A stretch of DNA of 64,000 nucleotides from Cryptomeria japonica (lineage: Eukaryota; Streptophyta; Pinopsida; Cupressales; Cupressaceae). Below, piece after piece: positions 47,816 through 59,321 of this stretch. How positions within the stretch are numbered: the first letter of the stretch is position 1; each line of letters opens with the position of its first letter. The notes beneath the pieces are model-generated. The model was given only the letters and a program-made list of their open reading frames with translations. It was not told the DNA's origin and made no database searches. The stretch is taken from positions 6,395,001-6,459,000 of the forward strand of contig NC_081414.1 of NCBI RefSeq assembly GCF_030272615.1, in the 5' to 3' direction. The position numbers and the translations under genes were made by a program.

Positions 47816-50453
47816 TGAAAAAGAGATCTTTCCTAAACTCAAATTCAAAGGAAAACCCAGCAAACCATTATGTCAGCCTATTGCAAAAAGGACATCTTTC
47901 ATTATCAAAGAAACATCAAACACCATCGCAACTGCCCCACCGAGGCTCAAATTCCCAACACCACCATCTACAATGCCCATCATCCCACCAAGCAAACCAG
48001 TAATCCCATTAGCAGCAGCAATAACATCAATAGCACCCTTAGCAGCAACAACTGTATCAAAACCCGCAGCAGCATCTACGACACCAGCAGTTCCAGCAGA
48101 AGCAACTTAGTCAACACTACCGATATTCCCCGTATTGGATTCCTTAATCCCCATCGACCTTCCTGTAGCACTGATCACTGCAAAGGTACATCAACCAATC
48201 ACACCTGCAGTATTTAACTCAAAGGACATCCTAGTATGGTATAGTAATTGGATGCTGGAAAGTGACTCAGAGACTGACTCACATGAGTGGGAATTTGATT
48301 CTGTCCAGCTTAATACTTCAGATGAGGAAGACACATCACTACCTCCACCACGCAAAGACATCCCTATTTATGGAGAAGCACAGATAAAGACCTCTTGGGT
48401 TCTTGAGCTAGAAACATTTTCCACAGGCGCTACGTCTCATCCTACGCCTAATTCTGACAAGGAGAGTACCATCAATGACCTTCACCACAACGTCTTAACC
48501 CTCTCTGATACATCTAATGCACTTAACCTAATCGATGAAGTAATGCCCATTATCCACCCTAAACTCATCGAATGGAACCAACCAAATCCCCCATGTCTTG
48601 ACTTCTTCCAAAATGATGAGGCCATCATTGAATTTTTGGAATTAAGGGATAACTTACCAAGCAGGGATCACAAAGCTGGATTCGCCATATAATTAAATAG
48701 CACAACATACTTTGGGGCAGATGCCAAACCTTTCAGCTACAAAAATATAACAATAAAACATGGATCTTCTAGTGAAAACCACACTGTGGCACTGTTTGAT
48801 TCAACAAAAGTAAAAAGAAAGAGCGTATCCAATGGTGAAAACCTCTCTGAGGCGCCTGAGGATGAAGGGTTTGACATTCTCCCTGCTAGTACACAACATG
48901 AATGATCAACGATTCTCATTGAGGAAACCAAAGAATACAATGTGGGGACTCCTGAAAATCCTCACCTCATACATTTGGCATCTCTTCTCACTTCAGAAGA
49001 ACAACCTAAATTTATAGAGTTCTTTCAAAAGCGTCAGATCAACTTTGCATGGTCATATGTAGACATGCCTGGGCTTGATCCTGATTTAGTCATGCATCAC
49101 CTCACCGTAGTAGAAGGAGCCAAACCTGTCAAGCAAAAGCTTCGTAAGATGCATCCTCAAATTGCAGTGCTAGTCAAAATAGAACTCAAGAAAGTCCTAG
49201 ATGTTGGTTTCATTAGACCAATTGATTATGCAGAATGGATCTCCAACATTGTGCCTATCGACAAACCAAAAGGGGGCATCCGTATTTGTACTGACTTCAT
49301 AGATCTGAATAAGGCATGTCCTAAGGATGACTTCCCCCTACCAAATATCAACATCATAGTAGATCTGACAATAGGACATGCCATGCTTTCACTCATGGAT
49401 GGCTTTTCAGGATACAATCAGATAAAGATCGCACCAAAGGATCAACATAAGACAGCTTTCACATGTCCATGGGGCACATATTGTTGGAATGTAATGCCTT
49501 TCGGTCTAAAGAATGCAGGAGTGACCTATCAACAAGCAATGACCACCATCTTCTATGACATGATGCATACTATGATGGAAGATTATGTTGATGACTTACT
49601 AGCAAAATCACTCACCAGAGAAGAGCATCTCAACATATTAGATAAAATCTTTGATAGACTGGAACAATACCATGTTTGACTCAACCCAAAGAAATGTGTC
49701 TTTGGAGTAACCTCCGGGAAGCTTCTAGGATACATTGTCTCAAGCAAAGGTATTGAGGTCGACCCAGCAAAGGTAAAAGAAATCATGGACATGCCACCAC
49801 CAAAGAATTTTAGTCAGCTAAGGACATTACAAGGACGACTTCAATCCATCCGAAGATTCATTGCACAATTGGCTGATAAGTGTCATCCATTCACACACCT
49901 GCTACATAAGAACATCCGCTTTCAATGGGATGCCAGATGCCAGCAAGCATTCCAAATGCTCAAAGACTATCTCATGAATACACCATTGTTGATCCCACCA
50001 GATCCAAGTAGACCGTTATTACTCTATATCTCAGCAACAAGTACAACATTGGGGGTATTACTGGCACAACATAATGCCAAAGGGAAAGAATGTGTTGTCT
50101 ATTACATCTTTCGCACACTGGTTGGCTATGAACTCAATTACACACCTATTGAGCGAGCTTGCCTAGCAGTAATCTTAGCAGCCACTAAACTGAGGCACTA
50201 TCTGTTAACACACAAGGTACAACTCATTGCAAAGATGGATCCACTAAAGTATTTACTCAGCAAAGCAGCATTGACAGGCCACTTGGCCAAATGGGTGATG
50301 ATTTTAAGTGAACTTGACATCAAATATGTAGACCGTAAGGCTATCAAAGGTCAAGTTATTGCAGATCAGTTGGCCGATTCACCTCTCATAGGCGATCATC
50401 CTCTCATTTCCAATTTTCCAGATGAAGAGATATGAATGAACACAACAGCACAA

Positions 50454-50850
50454 CCATGGAAACTATACTTGGATGGTTCATACACTAGGCATGGCTCGGG
50501 GGCAGGCATTTTGTTTATCACACCTCAAGGTGACAACATCCCGAAGTCTTACAGGCTCACATTTCCATGCACAAACAACATAACAGAGTATGAGGCCTTG
50601 ATCACAGGACTCAGGCTAGCCGTACAATGGAAATTACAAGAACTACAAGTATATGGTGACTCCCAACTGGTCATTCGACAAGCAACAGATGAATATCAGA
50701 CCAAGGATGATAAACTCATGCCATATAAGCAAATGGTGGACAATCTCAAGGCATCGTTTACTACAATTACCTTTGAGCAGATACCAAGAGATCGGAATCG
50801 AGCTGCTGATGCCATGGCTACCATTGCATCTCTCCTAGATCTTCCACAGA
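50454..50850 (+). other. Archaeal-type RNase H domain (aRH)
   Basis: LYLDGSYTRHGSGAGIL (first Asp), NITEYEALITGL (Glu), VYGDSQLVIRQ (Asp) and RNRAADAMA (final Asp) give the D-E-D-D set. This second RNase H between RH and integrase is diagnostic of the Tat lineage and probably supplies activity lost in the degenerate first RNase H. Confidence 0.9.
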
Positions 50851-52208
50851 ATTCAACATGCTATGAGTTCTTGGTAGAACAACTTTGGATCCCCGCTTAT
50901 GATATCCTCGAATCCAAGATGATATGTCACCTTGTCGGTTTTGAATCCCCATGGTACGGTGAGTTCTACACCTATCTCTGCGATCACACCCTTCCTCCCA
51001 ACCAATCGAATAACCAATATAAAACCTTCATTCGCCAAATTGCTCGATATACCATTATTGCCGAAACCCTATACCGACGCAGTCTTGATGGTACTCTCCT
51101 TCGATGTCTGGAACAAGATGAGATAACAAAGGCCTTGGAAGAGATACATGAAGGAATTTGTGGGACTCACTCAAGTGGTCTGTCACTAGCCAAGAAACTC
51201 CTGTGCAATGGATACTATTGGCCATCTATGGAAAAAGACTCATATTACTTTGTCAGAAAGTGCAAAAAATGCCAAGTTTATGGCGACTTGATACATGCAC
51301 CGACACAAGAATTGCAACCCATCACAACACCATGGCGTTTTTGTCAATGGGGCCTTGACCTTGTGGGTAAAATCCATCCATCTTCATCCAATGGCCATAA
51401 ATTCATTATTACCGCCACCGAATATTTCACAAAGTGGATCGAAGTTGTTCCACTTACCCAAGTTACCGGCAAGCAGATCGCCTCATTCATCCTCAATTAC
51501 ATCATCTGCCGGTATGGTGTACCCATGTCCATCATCACAGATAACGGTCTTCCTTTCAAAAATTAGGATGTCCGTGAACTCTGTGAGAAATTTCACATCC
51601 AACACCGCTTTTCTACTCCCTATTACCCACAAGGCAATGGTCAGGCCGAAGCATCAAATAAAAACATATTGAGGATCCTAAAGAAGACAGTCAATGATGC
51701 CGATTGTGATTGGCACATTCAATTGAATCCAGCACTATGGGCATATCGAACTAGCATTCAAACCCCTACAGGCACAACTCCCTACTCATTAGTTTATGGT
51801 GCAGAAGCTATTTTACCTATTGAGGTAGAGATCCCATCACTACGGGTTTCCTTGCACAATCTCATTGATGATGAAGCATATAGAGTATCCCATCTTCAGG
51901 ACTTAGAGTTACTTGATGAGAAGCGACAAGCTGCATACAACCATCTCAAAGCCTATCAGCAGTGCATGAGCAGAATTTATAATCATCGAGTTAGAGCTCA
52001 TACATTTGAGGTAGGTGATCTTGTTCTCTGAGAGAATCCTCATAACCAACCAAACAAAGAACATTAGGGAAAGTTTGAATCAAACTGGCTAGGCCCATAT
52101 GTTGTCATTGCTGTATTTGGGTCCAGGGCATATCAGTTGGCTACATCAGAAGGAGAACCGCTCGCAGATCCAATCAACAGTATGCACCTGAAAAGGTTTT
52201 ATACATGA

Positions 52209-54834
52209 GCTGCACATAGCATCAGGCTCCCTTACATACCAGCGAAAATACCAAAAACATCCAGATAAATGACCTGAAGAAAACACACAAACGTCAAAAG
52301 AATAAAGAAAAATCATGCATCCAAACGGTGAACAAACAGTCTGGTGGCACCTTGGGTAAGTGCGATGGTGAAAACCTGGCAAACATGCACCACTCGTAAA
52401 GACTATGGCTCAATTATCTTTCAGGCTCGTTGCGATCACATTCATGCATACACACATCCATCCATCCAAACCATGTCTTGTTATTTGATCTGTAATCAAA
52501 GAAAGTACTTCATGCATCTTGCATCCCGCTTTTTCATAGTCATGTCTAAACTTGGGGGCAAAGCCCTTAAATCTAGTTGATGGAAGTGGATTCTACATTG
52601 CTGGTGATTCATTGGGTAAAACATTCAAAAATGTCTCACAAAATCCAAAAACATTCAAAAATGTCTCACAAAATCCAAAAACATTCAAAAATGTCTCACA
52701 AAAATAAAAAAACATTCAAAACAATACAAAATCCACAAACAATGGAAAACATCGAAAATCACACAAAAACATGGCAACACCTTGTACATACTCATCCACG
52801 TAGATACAAAACAAACATTGACAAATACTCGCACAAATGATCACTTATCAAAATTGACCAAAACAATTGACATCAACAATCAAACTGTCTTAAAAAAGGA
52901 TGCATCCTTCCTTACCAAAAACAAAGACAACAATGACGTTTTCTTTGACAAGAAAATCATGTTAAGCTATCAAATACTTGGTTGATTTGTGAGTAATTCA
53001 TTCATTTATCTATATCAGGATCTTTCAGCATTATTTTGTATCGTCTGCGCATTATTTCCAATGAAGTACTGGGGCATGTACTAATGGTGTCTATGTGGGA
53101 AGTTCACCAAGCTATGTGATCTCATGCAAAATGCAATCATAGATCATTACGGCTTGCTGACTATAGCGTATACCTCGACCATATGAGCATGAACCATTAC
53201 CAAGGATCCCTATTCTTTATTCTTTATGTATATACTGTTTGTTTGTAGGTACAATGCTCTTCCTTTGGTTCCTTCCTCCTCATCCAATTTGGATAAAGGT
53301 TTTTATCTCTTATTACGGTATGCACTTGTCTCAAGATATGATCAGCCTAAGATCAAGGAGGACGATCCAAGTCATGCATGAACGGAGATGATCCTTGTCT
53401 GTTCCACAAGCAATGCTCTGGTCGATTTGACCCTTATATCAAGTCGTTTGTATTAACTTGCTATATAAAATCCATGTAAGAAATACTAAGGTCATCTTGA
53501 ATCATTATGTCAAAGATGCTTGTATTCTCTTCCAATATTTTAAAGCTCAATGATGAAAATAGAGCATTATGGATCATCATTTCATCTCATCTGTTTATAT
53601 ATTACATTCCGTTGCATATCACCCATCCATTCACTCATTCATATGTAGGATTTATATGCAAATGTGACCATTAAGCTAGTCTTCGATACAATCACGACCG
53701 AGTACTCTAATACATCATCAATGCATCATGCAAAGTCTCAAAAACCTTGCATTCCTCATGGTCATATCATCATTAGATTTAGTTGCATTTTGCATTAAGT
53801 ACATTCATGTCATTTTTAAATTAACATTGCATATAGTTCATTTAGTTTATTGACATTAGTCTTCATTAATCATTTGCATAATTGCATAATCATAAATAAT
53901 TAGATTCATTCATGAGATCAAATTGTCCTTGATTGTATTAAGCCATTTACTATGCATTCATTTAGTGTCAATTATCCATTATCATTTCATTATCCTTTAT
54001 CATTTATCATTGCATACATTCATGTATCTATTTATTAGTTAAAAGGTGCATTCATTCATCCATTATTAAGTATATTATTATGCTCATGTTAGGATTCATT
54101 TACATTACATTCATTATCCTTTTTTAATTAACTTAAGGTGCAGTTATTAACCATACGTTGTAGTACCATCACATTATCATTTTTACTTAATCATATTTAA
54201 ACATTTAGAATCATAAAACCATTTGTTTCCAAAAAACATTGGTTCATATAATTTTATGTGTCTATTATACATATGCATTCATCTAGACCTTATCATATAA
54301 ACATTTGTACTTTACATTTTGTTTATCCATATTACATTCATATAACAAAACATCTAGATGCATATCCATACATAGCATCATTTATTCAAACATTGCATTA
54401 ACATCATTGCATAATTATCTCATCATTATATCAAAATAGGAAACACCAAAATCCTGTTCATCATATCATCATTATGCATACATCCTCATCATGACATTAC
54501 ATACATATAAACAATGCATCAAAACAAATCATACATATATAAACCTGCATTCATATGTCAGTATCCAACATCATAAAACATCATAAAAAAATGCATATAA
54601 GAATCATCTCATCAATGCATACATATCCATCTAAGCAATAAACTCATAAACTCATCATCCTACATAAACATCCATACATATCAAATGCATATCATCAAAA
54701 TATAGGATCTCCTCATATATATCATCTCATATATCAGAGTACAAAGAAGTCTACAAAATCGGCTACCAAGAGCCATCCAAGATACAATCCAAAAATAAAT
54801 AATGATACAATACATATATGCAAAAAATGCTCTC
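52209..54834. other. T1 noncoding spacer between pol and the antisense gene
   Basis: AT-rich, with many CATTCAT/ATCATT words, and no coding region recognised. It contains the 30-bp tandem repeat at 52618-52707. The sense and antisense genes converge on this spacer, so both 3' ends should lie here. Confidence 0.6.
52618..52707. repeat. 30-bp tandem repeat, three copies
   Basis: Unit ACATTCAAAAATGTCTCACA plus AAATCCAAAA. The third copy diverges at its end. Confidence 0.9.
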
Positions 54835-57515
54835 TCAGATGCCACTCTGACTAGATGTTGTACCACCATCGCCACCTGGTCCCCCACTGGTCCCCACACC
54901 ATCCGATCTATCTCTCCGTGGAGGCCCCATCAAACCCCCACTCACTCCTGCATCCCTTGATCTATCCCTCCGTAGAGGACCCATCACACCCCCACTGCTC
55001 TGCATCCTCTGTGATCGCTCTGATCTGGCCTGCCGCATCTGTGAATAGCTAAGTGCTCGCTGACTAGCTCGCACCACCTACTCATATAAACCCTGCTAGT
55101 AGTCTATCTCAGCCGGTGCTCGCCGCATCTCCCTCATCACCTCCCCCGTAGGCCTGTGTGCTCCTACTCCAACCCGGACTCTCTCCTGTAGCTCTGCTAA
55201 TCTCTCCACCGCACTATCCCTCTCCTGCAGCACTACAGCCAGCTTTGACTCCCGTGCAAATAGCTACACATCTCTAGCTGCCACCTCTGCCTCCAAATCC
55301 TCTACCCGAGTTTGCAAATGTGCTATCATATGATCCCTAAGATCTCCAGTGGCTCCCTCCCCGGTATCCATAGCAGCCTCACCTGTACCACCCTCTCCAG
55401 TAGCTCTCTCCCCTCTGTCCATCGGGATCTCCCTCTCCATACCTCTACCACCCAGTCTAACTCCTCCCTGTATCAGCGGTCCCTATGATATCCGTAGTGG
55501 CAGTCCACCTCTCCCTCTCCACTGAATCCGAATCCCCAACCCACCACCTCCTCCACCACCACCTCCTCCTCTATCTCCCCCATCTCCTCTCCCTCCTCCA
55601 CCTGCCCTCGGTCCTCGACCTCCTTCCCTCCTCCGTCTCCGTCCCCTCTCATCCTCAAAATCGGGCACCGGCTCTACTGGATCGGATATCCGTAGAATCG
55701 GATGCGCCACTCGGTACTGCGTGTACTCATCTGATACCCCTGCATCCACGACCCTCGGTCATATGTCCCAAGGTCTCGCCTGCAGCGTCTGAAACTCTGC
55801 TAGTGCCTGGTCATACAACAGCACTGGCCCCCATGCATATCTCTCCCGAATCACTCGAGCATACTCCCCTGATCCACTAGGCAATCCCTGCTGCCGTCCA
55901 AACTGCCTCATCACTCTCCCTAGCCCCTGTCTCTCTACATGGTACGAGGTCCTCCCAATGAGGAATTGGGTCCTGAATACATAGGGCAGTGCCTCTGCAT
56001 CATCATCCTAGGGCTCGCACTCCAGGTATGGTTGCCATATGACTGCATCCAGATCATCTAATGCCCGCCGCCACCACTCTAACTTCCCCAGGTGGGGCTG
56101 ACTCATCATACCGCTATACATAAACATATATGGCTGATCCACTACACGGAACCTAAGACTCACTGGTCGAGTCATTGGTAGGTGCTCCTAGGCCCAAATA
56201 TGTAGCAGTGTCACTCCCACTGCTAAAGAACCCCTCCCATGGTAAACCACTTCATGAAGCTCCTGATAAAGGTGCGCCAGCACGTACGACCCCCAAGCAA
56301 ATCGGGTCCCCTCAGTAATCATCATCTCGATCACCTACCCCCACCCAACGGACAAACCATGTGATCGCCTGTCTGGACACAGAAGTCCTCCCACAATGCT
56401 TGATAAAACTGCTGGTAAAGGCTCATATAATGCAGCTATCTCCTCCCACGCAATGGAGCCATCATCAATGAACACATCCTCATCGAAGAACCTCTGAACT
56501 GCTAGAGTCCCCCATGATCTGTCATACGTGACCAGCTCCCCCCAAATCGGAATACGCAGGATGCGCCACACATCCTCCAGGGTCACTGTCATCTCCCGCT
56601 GTGCCAGATGAAAGGTGCACATCTCGCTGTGCCACCGCTCTGCTAATGCCGTCATCAATTTGTGATTCATCCGAATCATGGGCATGTGCATCACATCATA
56701 TAATCCAATCACGGCAATACAATCGATCTCTGCCTTTGTCAATCGATCCCGCAACCCCTGTGTCGCCAGATGTCTCTTGCGTAACTGCAACACACGTAGA
56801 TCCTCCTACACATGGGCATCCATCAATCATCATTAGTTGTTTTGTTTCAAACTTTCTTAAGTTTAGACCTAGACTATCAACAAATACTTTGATCAAGTAT
56901 CTTCGGGTCTCAACAGGTAAGCAATTATGACAACCTAGACTTCAACAGACATTTATCCTAATGACCTAAGTCTCATCAGGCTGCTATGGTTCAAAACAAC
57001 TCCCACTTCACCTCCCTATCCATCCATCTTTGGCATCGGGAGATTATCACACAAACTGGGGCATCCCTTATCTTGCAAACAACAACACTATTTTGTACAC
57101 AAAAGCGCTACTTACCTACAATAACACTGAATTCCTAACAAACGCGCTCAATAAGCTATCCAAAAGCGCTCAAACTACAAGCACTAATTCATAACAATAG
57201 CGCTCAATTAAACACTCAATAGCGTTTATTAATCAAACGCGCCTAAACTAGCCTACAATAGCGCTACAATTTTCAAAAGCGCTCAAACAACACCTCAATA
57301 GCGCCATTACGACACAGTAGCACTAGTTAATTGGACAAAAGTGCCAAAACATAGTTTCAGCGCTATTGTTCCGACTCAACTTGGACTCAGCAAAAAGCGT
57401 CTCAAAAATGCATAAAAATTAAAATTTCAAATGTGCGTACCACTGGTCCATAGTCGTCTGGCCGCTGGAACTGACGAACTCGCTCGAGACGGTGCTCTGC
57501 TACTGGTACAGGCAT
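54835..57515 (-). pseudogene. Antisense spliced plant mobile domain (PMD) gene of T1
   Basis: Two-exon gene opposite to gag-pol. Exon 1 is 57515-57441 (25 codons, starts MPVPVAEHRLERV, donor GTG|GTACGC). The intron is 57440-56806, ending TGTGTAG. Exon 2 is 56805-54835 (657 codons with stop), in frame with exon 1. Exon 2 has the PMD pattern: GLYDVMHMPMIRMNHKLMTA, ALAERWHSEMCTFHL, EMTVTLEDVWRILRIP, later FAWGSYVLAHLYQELHE, LLHIWA and LEWWRRALDDLDAVIWQPY. A Gly/Arg-rich stretch follows, then a predicted coiled coil (HLQTRVEDLEAEVAARD, VLQERDSAVERLAELQERV) and a Ser/Gly tail. PMD proteins MAIN and MAIL1 act in silencing and transcription. Eight in-frame stops (TAG at 56337, 56190, 56010, 55485, 55266, 55098 and 55080; TGA at 55761, highest coordinate given) inactivate it. 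Splicing is predicted, not shown. Confidence 0.85.
57095..57400 (-). repeat. Inverted AGCGCT motif cluster in the PMD intron of T1
   Basis: About fourteen copies of CAATAGCGCT or CAAAAGCGCT (read on the plus strand), with variants CAAACGCGCT, CAATAGCGCC and CAGTAGCACT. These are the reverse complement of the AGCGCTATTG units at 42240-42505. On the antisense transcript they therefore read in the same sense as on the genomic RNA. Confidence 0.85.
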
Positions 57516-57613
57516 CTCGACTGCTACTCGCTCCTCTCAAAAGTCACTATCAGAGCTATAGTTTCACACTGGTCGCGGTCACAAATGATCCTGTTTTCCT
57601 CCCTTTCACCCCA

Positions 57614-57619
57614 TTTAAA
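57614..57619 (-). promoter_or_regulatory. TATA-like element of the T1 antisense gene
   Basis: TTTAAA in the context GGGTTTAAATGGGG (minus strand), about 100 bp before the exon-1 ATG. Spacing to the 3' LTR (about 315 bp) resembles that in element M (283 bp). Confidence 0.4.
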
Positions 57620-57776
57620 CCCTTCGCAATCACCGTATCTTCCCCCCCGCTCACCGCCGTGGTCCCCGTGAATTTCTCGAGCCCCCCATTTCTCCATTTC
57701 CGCCTCGATTTCTTCTATTTTTCACCAGTATTGCTAACTTCTTCTCTTCTAACACCCTACCAATTTTCATTTTTTT

Positions 57777-57825
57777 TCGAGAGATCGCCCGATTTTTCGA
57801 AAAAAAATTTCAGCCCATCTCTCGA
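57777..57825 (-). promoter_or_regulatory. Small hairpin near the T1 3' LTR
   Basis: TCGAGAGAT (57777-57785) and ATCTCTCGA (57817-57825) are perfect 9-bp arms with T/A-runs in the loop. The hairpin ends 108 bp from the 3' LTR, nearly the same place as its counterpart in element M. Confidence 0.6.
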
Positions 57826-57917
57826 GGGGGCATACCACCCACTAAATTTACATTTTATGGGGCATTTCTTCACACCAGTTTTTCTTTCTTTGAAATGACG
57901 CGATAAACTGCACCATC

Positions 57918-57932
57918 TCAAAGAGGGGCAAA
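57918..57932 (+). promoter_or_regulatory. Polypurine tract of T1
   Basis: AAAGAGGGGCAAA directly before the 3' LTR start. It is the expected primer for plus-strand synthesis. Confidence 0.85.
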
Positions 57933-59316
57933 TGTAGTCACACAAATCTGTCCAGCTTAATTAAATGAATATTTGCTATTTATTTGATTAAAAATACACT
58001 AGCCATGAGCTAATTAATTAAATATTTAATTAATCCATCTTCAAACATTCTCCTATTAATTAAATAAATTATTCAATTTATTTTAATTAATTCATTAAAC
58101 CAAGTTCATAAATCAATTAAATAAATAAAATCTATTTATTTAATTAAATCCCCCTATTCCTCTTTTAAATAAATTAAATTAAACATTTATTTAAATCATT
58201 ATCCCCCCCACTTGCATTCTCCTAAAAATGCAACTTGCACACATTTATTGAAATAAATTAATTTATTTTAAATAAAAATCCTATTTTCCCTCACCCACCA
58301 AATCTAATTGCATTCCTAAACCCCCTTCTAGATTCTTCTAACCCCTTCCTAATTAGCCTAATCCATCCCCTAATTATAGTCACATTCCTAAGCAACATGG
58401 AGTCACTTCTCAAAGACTTCAAAGTTTTTGAAAAGCATTTAATGCTTTGTGTGTTCAACAATTTAACCTTTAAAGTCTTCCAAAACCACTAATGGCTCTT
58501 ACATGACCATTAATGGCTCTTATATAACCATTTATAGTTATTTCAACTTGTCTCCCCAAACATTTATGGCTTTGACCATGTTTATCCCTCTTGCCTTTTG
58601 CACAAGAGTTTATCGATTAGATAAAAGCTTTATTCTTTGAATAAAGAGTTTATTCATTCAACTAACCTTGACCTTAACTCCCAAGGTCATGTCAAGCATT
58701 TAATGCTTATTCCCTCTCCTCTCAACCTATCTCACATTGACACTTGTCATCTTGGGATTGGGTTGAAATCCCTCACATGGATTTGAAATCATTCAATCCT
58801 GACCCTTGTTGAGATTGTTCAATCTCAACCATCCATTGCTCCATTTTCTCTATAAATAGAGCTCATTTCTTCATAATCCAGATCCTGAAAACTTGTATGC
58901 ATTTAACCTATAGGCATTTTAGAGAGCATTTAGCATAGAAAACTAATATCTTGTTATTTTGGTTAAAATCAATCATTTTTTATAGCATCTAGTATTTTAG
59001 CTTTTCATTTTACATTTGGAGCAAAATACTCAAATCTCAATCCTCCATAATCATCCATAGTACAAAAAGCTGCTGAGAGCTACACTATTTTGGAACTTGG
59101 AGAGGAGAGGAACAAAGGAGAAGGAGCCAAGAGCATGTTAGGAGGCATTTGGAGATGCCTCATCATATTTGCTTCTTTAGTTAAATATTCTTTCGTGTTC
59201 TTAGTATCTCTTTTGATACGCCTGTTTAGATTAGCTTTTGGTTAACTAACACTAACGATTTCTTGTGTCTTGTGTTGTTTGTCATTTGCTAACCTTGTCC
59301 ATTTTGCAGAGTATCA
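57933..59316 (+). repeat. 3' LTR of T1
   Basis: 1,384 bp, TGTAGTCACAC...CAGAGTATCA, with its TATA box at 58851. It differs from the 5' LTR at about 30 bases and one C-run indel by my reading. Confidence 0.95.
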
Positions 59317-59321
59317 CTATG
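59317..59321 (+). repeat. Target site duplication of T1, right copy (CTATG)
   Basis: Matches 40762-40766. Confidence 0.9.

Larger units (their letters stand above)
44901..52208 (+). pseudogene. T1 gag-pol polyprotein, one frame with 13 internal stops
   Basis: From MAQTRSQSRQRE to KRFYT-stop, every domain lies in one frame. Gag is about 44901-46600 (coiled-coil-prone QQQVENLTQQL; PFPRGFETPKF). Protease (about 46920-47270) has VLIDNGAGLNI and LLGRPWIHAM. A G-patch-like motif is at about 47690-47800. RT is about 49060-49700 with YVDD at 49584-49595. The first RNase H (49785-50435) has ISATS where the catalytic DAS is usual. The archaeal-type RNase H (50454-50850) and integrase (51140-52000) follow; integrase has an HHCC finger and DLVG, TDNG, GQAEASNK. 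Stops lie at 44982, 45567, 45576, 46608, 47523, 48108, 48690, 48903, 49677, 50433, 51564, 52029 and 52065. Most fit CAG to TAG, CGA to TGA or TGG to TGA changes. I saw no frameshift. Confidence 0.93.
40767..59316 (+). mobile_element. T1: complete 18.55-kb Ty3/gypsy Tat-type retrotransposon
   Basis: Full-length element bounded by LTRs of 1,385 and 1,384 bp and a perfect CTATG target duplication. It is inserted in the protease region of element N. Order: 5' LTR, primer binding site, 2.7-kb leader, single-frame gag-PR-RT-RH-aRH-INT, 2.6-kb noncoding spacer, antisense spliced PMD gene, polypurine tract, 3' LTR. The second, archaeal-type RNase H and the large size place it in the Tat lineage (which includes Ogre). 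By eye the LTRs differ at about 30 positions plus one C-run indel (about 2.2%). Gag-pol is closed by in-frame stops, so this copy cannot make its own proteins. Confidence 0.95.

Noticed and set aside
55485-55880. 131-codon plus-strand His/Leu/Pro-rich frame
   Set aside because: Shadow of the Gly/Arg-rich segment of the antisense PMD exon.
57431-57898. 155-codon plus-strand frame just before the T1 3' LTR
   Set aside because: It overlaps the promoter and first exon of the antisense PMD gene on the other strand, shows no domain and has skewed Ser/Phe composition.
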